From: an uncultured Lachnospiraceae bacterium
Lineage (GTDB): Bacteria; Bacillota; Clostridia; Lachnospirales; Lachnospiraceae
NCBI GenBank assembly: GCA_910583835.1
Contig: CAJTYM010000015.1
Coordinates: 12,637 to 76,636 of the forward strand
Direction of reading: 5' to 3'
DNA length: 64,000 nt
Positions 52,745 through 60,386 of the stretch are shown here, piece by piece. The notes beneath the pieces are model-generated. The model saw only the letters and a program-made list of their open reading frames with translations. It searched no databases and was not told where the DNA came from. Made by a program: the position numbers and the translations under genes. The stretch's first letter is position 1. Every line of letters begins with the position of its first letter.

Positions 52745-54217
52745 ATGCGATTAGAATATGAAGATTTCCAAAAAATATTGAATATTGGCATCAATCTGTC
52801 TACCGGCAGGGACAGGAATCAAATCCTGGCATCCATTCTGGAAAGCGGAATGGAGATTACGAATTGCGATGCCAGCACCTTGTATCTGTATGAGGATGAC
52901 CAGCTGACATTTAAAATTATGAAAACGCTCTCTATGGGAATCAGCAGGGGCGTGGATGGGGAAGCCATCACCGATATGCCTCCGGTTGCCATGAAAGAGG
53001 GAAATGTCTGCGCTTACACGGCAATTCACAGGGAGATTGTCAATATACCGGATGTGTATGACAGCGATCGGTTTGATTTCTCCGGTCCGAAGCAGTACGA
53101 TGCGCTGACCGGGTACCACACAAAATCACAGCTTGTAATCCCTTTGGAGAATAATGAGAATGAGCTGATTGGCGTTCTGCAGCTGATTAATGCTATGGAT
53201 AAGGATGGGAAAGTGATTCCTTTTGACAGGCAGTATCATATCATCATCCGTTCCCTGGGGTCTATGGCGGCGATTGAGCTGACAAATCTCGCTTACATGG
53301 AAGAATTGAAAGCACAGCTCTATTCTTTTGTGGAGGCGCTGACGACTGTGCTGGATGAGCGTTCGCCCTACAATGCTTCCCACACGCGCAATGTTGCCAA
53401 ATATTCGCGGATTCTCGCAGATTATATTACCGAACTGCACAAGCAAGGGTTATGCGAAGAATCCTTTGACCAGGAAAGGAAAGAGAAGCTTCTGCTTGCG
53501 GCATTGCTGCATGATATTGGCAAAATAGTAGTTCCTCTGAGCGTGATGGATAAGGCAACCCGCCTGGGAGATGAGCTCAGTAAGGTGGAAGAGCGCTTTA
53601 AGCTGTTGGAATCGCTCTATGAGGTTGACATGCTTCGGGGCAGGATAACAGAGGAGGAATATGAACAGCAGATTGCGGATTTGAGGTCTGACCTCGACTT
53701 TATACATAAGATTGACACGGTAGGATTTCTGAATAATGAAAATTATGAGCGGGTCTGCAGACTTTCTATGAAAAAACATATAAAAGAAAATGGAGAAGTG
53801 ACGAAATATATAACAGATAAGGAAAAGAATTGCCTGAGTATCCGTCAGGGGACGCTGACAGTGGAAGAACGTGAGGTAATGAAGAACCATGTGGTGGTGA
53901 CGGAGAAGATTCTCAGCAAGGTCCGGTTTAATAAGAATTTTTCGATTGTACCGAAATGGGCGGCAGCCCACCATGAATTTCTCAATGGAACCGGCTATCC
54001 GAAGCAATTGACGGCGGAGGAGCTGGATTTGGAGACACGGATTCTGACGGTGGCAGATATCTATGATGCCCTGACGGCAATTCGCCCCTATAAAACGGCA
54101 ATTCCAGACGATAAGTCTATGAGTATGCTCAGAAGCATGGCAGAGGAAGGAAAGATAGACAGCCAGGTCGTGGGCTGGCTGTCCGAAGCATTGAAAAGGA
54201 GGTATGAACAAAAATGA
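52745..54217 (+). CDS. GAF and HD-GYP domain phosphodiesterase-like protein
   Basis: 490 residues, no membrane segment. GAF sensor (about 10-180: NCDASTLYLYEDDQL, VIPLENNENELIGVLQLINA) followed by an HD-GYP-type domain: HTRNVAKYSRIL, HD pair H256-D257 in LLHDIGKIVVP, and HHEFLNGTGYPKQL. About 120 residues are inserted between the HD pair and the later HHE motif, partly coiled coil and charged. HD-GYP proteins hydrolyse cyclic dinucleotides; the GYP signature is intact (GTGYP), but the activity of this diverged form is not certain. It follows the TIM-barrel gene closely and overlaps the next gene by four bases. Confidence 0.82.
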   Translation: MRLEYEDFQKILNIGINLSTGRDRNQILASILESGMEITNCDASTLYLYEDDQLTFKIMKTLSMGISRGVDGEAITDMPPVAMKEGNVCAYTAIHREIVNIPDVYDSDRFDFSGPKQYDALTGYHTKSQLVIPLENNENELIGVLQLINAMDKDGKVIPFDRQYHIIIRSLGSMAAIELTNLAYMEELKAQLYSFVEALTTVLDERSPYNASHTRNVAKYSRILADYITELHKQGLCEESFDQERKEKLLLAALLHDIGKIVVPLSVMDKATRLGDELSKVEERFKLLESLYEVDMLRGRITEEEYEQQIADLRSDLDFIHKIDTVGFLNNENYERVCRLSMKKHIKENGEVTKYITDKEKNCLSIRQGTLTVEEREVMKNHVVVTEKILSKVRFNKNFSIVPKWAAAHHEFLNGTGYPKQLTAEELDLETRILTVADIYDALTAIRPYKTAIPDDKSMSMLRSMAEEGKIDSQVVGWLSEALKRRYEQK

Positions 54218-56337
54218 AAAAGAAATGGAAAGGATGGATTTCTCTATGCCTGGCATTTCTGCTCGGCTTTGCCGTCCTGCCGGCAGCAGTAAATGCGGAC
54301 GGTGAATATGCAAACCTTAAGCTGTATACTGGCGCAGGCAGGGTAACGTCAGATATGTATGTGTCCGATGATACGGGGACATACGCGGAGAATGTGAATG
54401 AGAATTGTCCAATCGGTTACCGTAAAGACGGCTATCGGCTGTGGAGAGTGGATGAAGCTAATTATACAGTCTGCAGCAGATGGATAAGCGACAATGAAAG
54501 TGAATGGCCTGCATATATCTCAGGGTATTTTGCCCCTGAAAATGTTGTGCTTGTACCTAACTGGATACCGGAATATTCTGCATTGCCCATAACGGCAGAG
54601 AATCCGACGGTGGTAATCGGCGATGGAAGCGCACAGGACAGAGGAGATTTTTATTACCAGTGGCTTCGCGAGCGCAAGGCAGTAGATATCGGAAATTACC
54701 ATGATGAATCTGAGCAGGTAAAAGTATCTGCCAGCGTGAATGCTTCCTATAACAGTGAGAGTGGAAAATGGATAGCCGGAAATGAACAGCCATATATGGA
54801 GCTGCGGTTCTCATTGCAGAGAGGCGATGTGGTAGCGGTGAAAAATATCAGCGGCGGCACGAATCCACAGCATTATTTCAGCGGATATCTGAAAGAATCC
54901 AATGGCGCGGCTTTCCTTGAGACGTATGACCACGATAATGACACATTTTATGTGACTTCAAAGGCGGGCGGCGAATGCAGCCTGCATATGCAGAACAATC
55001 TGAATAATAGCCTACAGGTGTCTGTCACCGTGAGCCGCTATGAGGGGGAAGATGGTGAGGTAGGCACGAAGACATACAGTGGAGATGCCGGAACTTATTG
55101 CTGCAAAATCAGCTATATAAAGGACGGCAGCCAAATTTCATTTCTGACGAATTCGGTTACTATCAAGAAAAATGAATCTGGCGGGAATGAGCCGGGCGGA
55201 AATGAGCCAGGCGGCAACGAACCGGGAGGAGACGAGCCAGGCGGCGATGAACCGGGAGGAGACGAACCAGGCGGCAATGAGCCGGGCAAAGATGAGACGA
55301 AAGTGTATGCGGTTGCAAAAGGAACGGAAATCAATGGTTCTTTTGCGCCCAAAATCAATGGCAAGGAAATTGATGAAGCTTTCCCGGGACAGACAGTTAC
55401 GGTAGAGACTTACCCGGCAGCAGGTTATAAGACGAAGATTATCACATACCGCAGGACAGACGGTAGTTCTGGGGAATCGGTAACCGTACCGATGGGCGGC
55501 GATGGGAACGGCTGTTTTGTGATGCCGGAGTATGATGTTACGGTAGAAGTCAGCTTCCAGAAAGAATCTTCAGATGTTAAGCCCTCGCAGCCGCCGAAGA
55601 TTGAGATTTCTTTGGATGGCAATGCCCAGACATGGTCTTCCTCGGCAGGAAAGGTAGCTTTCCATCTGATATTTAATCAGGCAAAGCAGTTTAAAGTGAA
55701 AGTGACCGATGCAGAGAATGATATCGATGCGAGCGGAATTAAGTATTATCTAGCTGACAGGGATCTTTTCTCAGGGAAAGGAAATTATACATCACAGGAG
55801 ATTGAGGCTGCAGTTGCCGGCAAATGGAAAGATAATGCGGCTGCTGTGGATGTGAGGGCAGAAGGCAGATATGTATTATATGTCAAAGCCAGTGACCGTG
55901 CGGGCAACATAACGTACGCAAATTCACAGGGACTTATTATTGATACCACAGCCCCGGTTATTTCCGGTGTGGCAGACGGCAGTAAGTATTATGGGAAGAC
56001 CACGTTTACGGTTAAGGACGCATACCTTGATACGGTAACCATAGACGGCAAAAAGGTACAGTTGCAGAATGGCACATATACGATTGAACCGGATAATGAT
56101 TTACATAAGATAACAGCTACAGACTTGGCAGGAAATAAAGTTTCCTGTGCGGTATCGGTTTATGAGACCTGGGTGCGTGATGGAATAGAGAAGAATGGAG
56201 TTTATTCACTGCAGAAAGGAACTGCTTACAAACTTGGCAAAGGCAAATGGAAGGTCGTAGGGGATGATACTATATACCGCGGCGGAATGACGATTTATGT
56301 ACCGGCGGATGGGGACTATGACTTCCGCAAACAATAG
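54214..56337 (+). CDS. Secreted Ig-like repeat surface protein
   Basis: 707 residues. Signal peptide (about 1-28, ending VNADG), a beta-rich N-terminal region (about 30-315), a Gly-Gly-Asn/Asp-Glu-Pro linker (about 325-355), a Bacterial-repeat-type domain (about 360-455), then Ig-like domains with the pattern YVLYVKASDRAGNITYA...IDTTAPVISGV (about 465-690). No sortase motif and no C-terminal helix. Its ATG overlaps the stop of the HD-GYP gene (ATGA), so it is translated with the signalling genes. It may be an adhesin or a sensor ligand; function unknown. Confidence 0.72.
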   Translation: MKKKWKGWISLCLAFLLGFAVLPAAVNADGEYANLKLYTGAGRVTSDMYVSDDTGTYAENVNENCPIGYRKDGYRLWRVDEANYTVCSRWISDNESEWPAYISGYFAPENVVLVPNWIPEYSALPITAENPTVVIGDGSAQDRGDFYYQWLRERKAVDIGNYHDESEQVKVSASVNASYNSESGKWIAGNEQPYMELRFSLQRGDVVAVKNISGGTNPQHYFSGYLKESNGAAFLETYDHDNDTFYVTSKAGGECSLHMQNNLNNSLQVSVTVSRYEGEDGEVGTKTYSGDAGTYCCKISYIKDGSQISFLTNSVTIKKNESGGNEPGGNEPGGNEPGGDEPGGDEPGGDEPGGNEPGKDETKVYAVAKGTEINGSFAPKINGKEIDEAFPGQTVTVETYPAAGYKTKIITYRRTDGSSGESVTVPMGGDGNGCFVMPEYDVTVEVSFQKESSDVKPSQPPKIEISLDGNAQTWSSSAGKVAFHLIFNQAKQFKVKVTDAENDIDASGIKYYLADRDLFSGKGNYTSQEIEAAVAGKWKDNAAAVDVRAEGRYVLYVKASDRAGNITYANSQGLIIDTTAPVISGVADGSKYYGKTTFTVKDAYLDTVTIDGKKVQLQNGTYTIEPDNDLHKITATDLAGNKVSCAVSVYETWVRDGIEKNGVYSLQKGTAYKLGKGKWKVVGDDTIYRGGMTIYVPADGDYDFRKQ

Positions 56338-56352
56338 GACAGGGGGATTATC

Positions 56353-57714
56353 ATGCAGAAATCAAAAGGAATTAAGATAGCTGCACTCCTTTGTGGGGCA
56401 ATCGTGGCTATCACAGGAATGGTGCTGGTAGTCAGCCATTTCTTTCGAGGAGAAGAGTTCTATCGCTCTATTCTGATTTATGAACTGGAAGGAACGGCAA
56501 ATATTGAACGCGAGGGCGCAGGGGAAATCCGTGCCGCAGAAGATTTGTATCTGGAGTCCGGCGACAGGCTTACGGTGGCAGATGAAAGTTCCATGCGTCT
56601 GAAATTGGATGATGATAAGTATGCGATGGTGGAAGAGAACAGTATCCTCGCTATTGAGGGCGCTGGCGATGCCCAGGATTCTAAAACGAAAATTGATTTG
56701 GTTCAGGGAGCCATCACGAACGAAATTCAGAATCCGCTGAGCACGGATTCCACATACGAAGTTAATTCTCCCAACTCTGTCATGGCTGTGCGCGGCACGA
56801 TTTTCCGTGTAGAAATAACAACTGATGAGGATGGGGAGGCATGTACCAAGGTGTCTGTCTTCTCAGGAAAAGTATCTATGGGTGCGCTCCTTGAGGACGG
56901 AACGGTAGGCGAGGAAATATATGTTGCCGCAGGAGAGGAAGCTTCCTGTATCGGTGACAGTTCTTCTGGTTCCTACCTGACGGAACCAGAAGCGATAGAC
57001 TTTGAGAATCTTCCCTTGCAGGCACTGACTTTCCTGATGGAACTTGTGCAGCGCGATGCGCCTGTTACTGGGATTTCCCAGGATGAACTGAGCGGGCTGA
57101 TTGAGGAAGCGGAAGCTTGGGAAGATGAGGATGAATCTGAGGCTGCGGACTATGAGGAAGATACGGACGAGGAAGAGATAGACGAATCAGATGGCAGTGA
57201 GTATGAGGATGCTGCGGACGAGGATTCTGACACAGATGATTCCTCTGACAGCAGTAACTCTGGCAGCACAGGCAACAACAGTAATTCAGGCAGCACAGGC
57301 AACACCGGTAATACTGGCAGTACAGGAAATACAGGGACGCCAGGAAGTGCGGGGACAACGCCGCGCACGAATCCAGGGACTACACCGGGAACAAACCCAG
57401 GAACGGCGCCGGGAACAAACCCAGGGACGAATCCGGGAACAACGCCGGGAACAAACCCAGGGACGACTCCAGGAACGGCGCCGGGAACAAACCCAGGGAC
57501 GAATCCAGGAACAACGCTGGGCAATGATCCTGTTGTCACGCAGCCCAAAGAGTTTACCGTGAAATTCATGTATCAGGGCAAGGTGTTTGCAACGCAGACA
57601 GTGGAGAGCGGACAGTGCGCTGAGAAACCGATAATAAAGCCCAAGGAGTCTGGAAAATGGGATTTTGATTTTTCAACAGCGATTAAAAAAGATACCACAA
57701 TTAAGTGGAAATAG
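56353..57714 (+). CDS. FecR-domain envelope protein with low-complexity linker
   Basis: 453 residues. N-terminal anchor helix (KIAALLCGAIVAITGMVLVV), then a FecR-type beta domain (about 35-200) with the typical SGDRLTVADESSMRLKL and VNSPNSVMAVRGTIFRV. An acidic stretch (about 255-300), a Ser-Gly-Asn-Thr repeat, a Pro-Gly-Thr-Asn repeat (about 335-395) and a C-terminal InlB-like repeat (VKFMYQGKVFATQTVESGQ) follow. FecR domains in this context often accompany CHASE2 cyclases in other bacteria. GGGGGA precedes the ATG, 15 bases after the Ig-like gene. Probably part of the same envelope-signalling set. Confidence 0.78.
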   Translation: MQKSKGIKIAALLCGAIVAITGMVLVVSHFFRGEEFYRSILIYELEGTANIEREGAGEIRAAEDLYLESGDRLTVADESSMRLKLDDDKYAMVEENSILAIEGAGDAQDSKTKIDLVQGAITNEIQNPLSTDSTYEVNSPNSVMAVRGTIFRVEITTDEDGEACTKVSVFSGKVSMGALLEDGTVGEEIYVAAGEEASCIGDSSSGSYLTEPEAIDFENLPLQALTFLMELVQRDAPVTGISQDELSGLIEEAEAWEDEDESEAADYEEDTDEEEIDESDGSEYEDAADEDSDTDDSSDSSNSGSTGNNSNSGSTGNTGNTGSTGNTGTPGSAGTTPRTNPGTTPGTNPGTAPGTNPGTNPGTTPGTNPGTTPGTAPGTNPGTNPGTTLGNDPVVTQPKEFTVKFMYQGKVFATQTVESGQCAEKPIIKPKESGKWDFDFSTAIKKDTTIKWK

Positions 57715-57788
57715 GACTAGCCGAACATATGGATGATGTGGTATAATATGCCCTGAGGAGGACCAAATGACCTAAGGAGGAAAGAAAA

Positions 57789-58205
57789 ATGGCTGTAGTA
57801 GAAGAATTGATCCGTACTGATAATAATGAGGCTCTTAGTTTTGGAAATTATAAGCTGGGTTCAAAGTCAAAAGCAGATAATTTTGAATTTGGCGGAGATT
57901 TATATAAGGTCAAGACTTTTAAAGAGATTACCAAACTTGAGCGCAATGGTATGTTTGTGTATGAATCTGTACCGGGAACTGCTGTGAATGGTTTTATGGT
58001 AACCGACAGCGGGGTGGCATTTGAGGTAGAGGGACCGGAAGATGCACAGATTACACTGGAACTGGAAGAACAGACAGAGTATAAGGTTTTAGTGGATAAT
58101 GTGGATGCCGGCCAGATGAAGACGAACCTGGGAGGCAAGCTCAGCCTTTCCGTAGAATTGAGTGAGGGAAAGCCGGTTGCAGTCAGAATAGAGAAAATTG
58201 GATAA
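57789..58205 (+). CDS. Endosialidase-like small protein (Lachnospiraceae family)
   Basis: 138 residues, no signal peptide. The sequence (MAVVEELIRTD start, YKVKTFKEITKLERNGMFVYESVPGTAV, ending in NLGGKLSLSVEL) matches a family widely annotated as endosialidase in this group, a name that I think is unsupported by biochemistry. It is mostly beta-strand. A doubled ribosome site (CTGAGGAGG, then CTAAGGAGG) lies upstream, and a TATAAT at 57743 may mark an extra promoter. radA follows. Confidence 0.65.
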   Translation: MAVVEELIRTDNNEALSFGNYKLGSKSKADNFEFGGDLYKVKTFKEITKLERNGMFVYESVPGTAVNGFMVTDSGVAFEVEGPEDAQITLELEEQTEYKVLVDNVDAGQMKTNLGGKLSLSVELSEGKPVAVRIEKIG

Positions 58206-58299
58206 ACAACCATACGAAATCCTAAGAAGGGTATTCCAGAAGCCAGAAATGCATGGCTTTTGGGATGCCCATTTCTTTGAGTTGAAAGGAATTTTATAT

Positions 58300-59670
58300 A
58301 TGGCGAAAGCTAAGAAGGTCAGCGTATATTTCTGCCAATCCTGCGGATATGAATCTTCTAAATGGATGGGGCAGTGCCCGGGCTGCCGGGAATGGAATTC
58401 ATTTGTGGAAGAGGTAGTAGAAAAGAAGTCTGCCGGAAAAGTTAAGAGTGTTCCGGGCGGAAATGAGGAACTTAAGACGACAAAGATTTCTGAAATTGAT
58501 ATGCAGGCAAAGGAGCGGCTGCAGACTGGTTTCCGGGAATTGGACCGTGTGCTGGGCGGCGGTATTGTGCAAGGTTCCCTGGTGCTTGTGGGCGGAGACC
58601 CGGGTATCGGCAAGTCCACGTTGCTTCTGCAGGTCTGCAGGAATTTGGCGGACGCCAAAGAAGTCCTATATATTTCCGGGGAAGAATCCTTACAGCAGAT
58701 AAAAATGCGTGCACAGAGAATTGGGCAGTTTTCTGACAGGCTGCAGCTGTTCTGTGATACCAGCTTGGAGCGCATTGAACAGGTTATCAACAGGGAAAAG
58801 CCACAAGTGGTAATTATTGACTCCATCCAGACGATGTACAGCGAGGAGGTAGGTTCTGCACCGGGAAGCGTGTCCCAGGTGCGGGAGACCACGGCTCGGC
58901 TCCTGCAGATTGCCAAGGGCATGGATATCACGGTGTTTATTGTGGGTCATGTGACAAAGGAAGGCGTGGTGGCAGGTCCGAGGGTGTTGGAGCACATGGT
59001 AGATACGGTGCTTTATTTTGAGGGAGACCGCCACGCTTCCTACCGCATTTTGCGGGGCGTGAAGAACCGCTTCGGTTCGACCAATGAGATTGGGGTGTTT
59101 GAGATGCAGGAGGCAGGGCTGCAGGAGGTGGAAAATCCCTCCGAGTTTATGCTCAATGGAAAGCCCCAGGGAGCCTCTGGTTCGGTCGTTGCCTGTTCCA
59201 TGGAGGGGACGCGTCCGATTCTCGTAGAAATCCAGGCGTTAGTCTGCCACAGCAATTTCGGCATACCGCGAAGGACGGCGGCGGGAACGGATTTGAACAG
59301 GGTCAACCTTCTGATGGCAGTTCTGGAGAAAAGAGGCGGGCTATCCCTGTCAGGCAGCGATGCCTATGTCAATATTGCAGGAGGAATCCGCATGAACGAG
59401 CCGGCGATTGATTTGGGGATTGTGATGGCGCTTGCTTCCAGCTTTAAGGAAAAAGCCATCGATGAAAGCATGATTTGTTTTGGCGAAGTAGGGCTGAGCG
59501 GCGAGGTTCGGGCAGTCAATATGGCACAACAGCGTGTCTCCGAGGCGAAAAAATTGGGATTTTCATCCTGCATCCTGCCAAAGGTCAGTGTTGCAGGACT
59601 CACAGATACAAAGGGAATTAAGGTAATTGGAGTAGACAATATCCGTGAAGCAATCGGGTGGATTGGATAG
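58300..59670 (+). CDS. radA: DNA repair protein RadA
   Basis: 456 residues. Helicase-like RecA paralogue that aids branch migration in recombination. N-terminal zinc finger (CQSCGYESSKWMGQCPGC), Walker A GGDPGIGKST (K105), the RadA-specific KNRFGSTNEIGVF motif, and a C-terminal Lon-protease-like domain (about 300-450, VGLSGEVRAV). ATG 58300 is chosen for the conserved MAKAKK start with AAAGGA upstream; the frame is open 34 codons further. It ends about 30 bases before deoC. Confidence 0.95.
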   Translation: MAKAKKVSVYFCQSCGYESSKWMGQCPGCREWNSFVEEVVEKKSAGKVKSVPGGNEELKTTKISEIDMQAKERLQTGFRELDRVLGGGIVQGSLVLVGGDPGIGKSTLLLQVCRNLADAKEVLYISGEESLQQIKMRAQRIGQFSDRLQLFCDTSLERIEQVINREKPQVVIIDSIQTMYSEEVGSAPGSVSQVRETTARLLQIAKGMDITVFIVGHVTKEGVVAGPRVLEHMVDTVLYFEGDRHASYRILRGVKNRFGSTNEIGVFEMQEAGLQEVENPSEFMLNGKPQGASGSVVACSMEGTRPILVEIQALVCHSNFGIPRRTAAGTDLNRVNLLMAVLEKRGGLSLSGSDAYVNIAGGIRMNEPAIDLGIVMALASSFKEKAIDESMICFGEVGLSGEVRAVNMAQQRVSEAKKLGFSSCILPKVSVAGLTDTKGIKVIGVDNIREAIGWIG

Positions 59671-59702
59671 CTTTCATTCTTATTATTATGAGGAGGAATC
59701 AG

Positions 59703-60359
59703 ATGGACAGAGCAGAGATCTTTGCAAAAGTGGACCATACGCTGTTGGCACAGACGGCGACATGGCAGGAGATTCAGCAGATTTGCGATGATGCAGCAGA
59801 CTATGGCGCCGCCTCGGTGTGTATACCGCCGGCCCATGTAAAACAGGCGCAGGAATACCTCTCGGGAAAGGTGAGAGTCTGCACAGTCATCGGTTTTCCC
59901 AATGGTTATCACACCACGGCGGTAAAAGAATTTGAGACCAGGGATGCGGTGGCAAATGGCGCTGACGAAATTGACATGGTAATTAATTTGGGGTGGGTGA
60001 AAGAGAAAGCATTTGATAAAATAGAGGGAGAAATCCGTACTGTGAAACATGCCTGCCAGGGCAGAATCTTAAAGGTAATTATTGAAACATGCCTGCTGAC
60101 TGAGGAAGAAAAGACAAAGATGTGCGAAATAGTGACGGCAGCAGGTGCAGATTATATCAAGACTTCCACCGGATTTTCCACGTCCGGCGCTACATTTGCG
60201 GATGTAAAATTATTTGCGGAGCATGTGGGGGAATCAGTTAAAATCAAAGCAGCAGGAGGAATTTCCAGCTTTGCAGATGCCGAAGATTTCATCCGCCTGG
60301 GGGCGGACCGGCTGGGAACCAGCCGGCTTGTGAAATTGGCAAAAGAGGAATCTCTTTAA
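59703..60359 (+). CDS. deoC: Deoxyribose-phosphate aldolase
   Basis: 218 residues. Cleaves 2-deoxyribose 5-phosphate to acetaldehyde and glyceraldehyde 3-phosphate in deoxynucleoside breakdown. Short bacterial form with DHTLL near the N-terminus, KVIIETCLL (first active-site Lys), and the Schiff-base Lys in GADYIKTSTGFSTSGAT; the phosphate site is VKIKAAGGISS. ATG 59703 follows AGGAGG. The 3' end faces the metal ATPase gene. Confidence 0.95.
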   Translation: MDRAEIFAKVDHTLLAQTATWQEIQQICDDAADYGAASVCIPPAHVKQAQEYLSGKVRVCTVIGFPNGYHTTAVKEFETRDAVANGADEIDMVINLGWVKEKAFDKIEGEIRTVKHACQGRILKVIIETCLLTEEEKTKMCEIVTAAGADYIKTSTGFSTSGATFADVKLFAEHVGESVKIKAAGGISSFADAEDFIRLGADRLGTSRLVKLAKEESL

Positions 60360-60386
60360 AATGCCAGGAATTGGAGATGGGCACCT

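Noticed and set aside
57255..57520. CRISPR-like or VNTR array
   Set aside because: In-frame coding repeats of the FecR protein linker (Ser-Gly-Asn-Thr and Pro-Gly-Thr-Asn).
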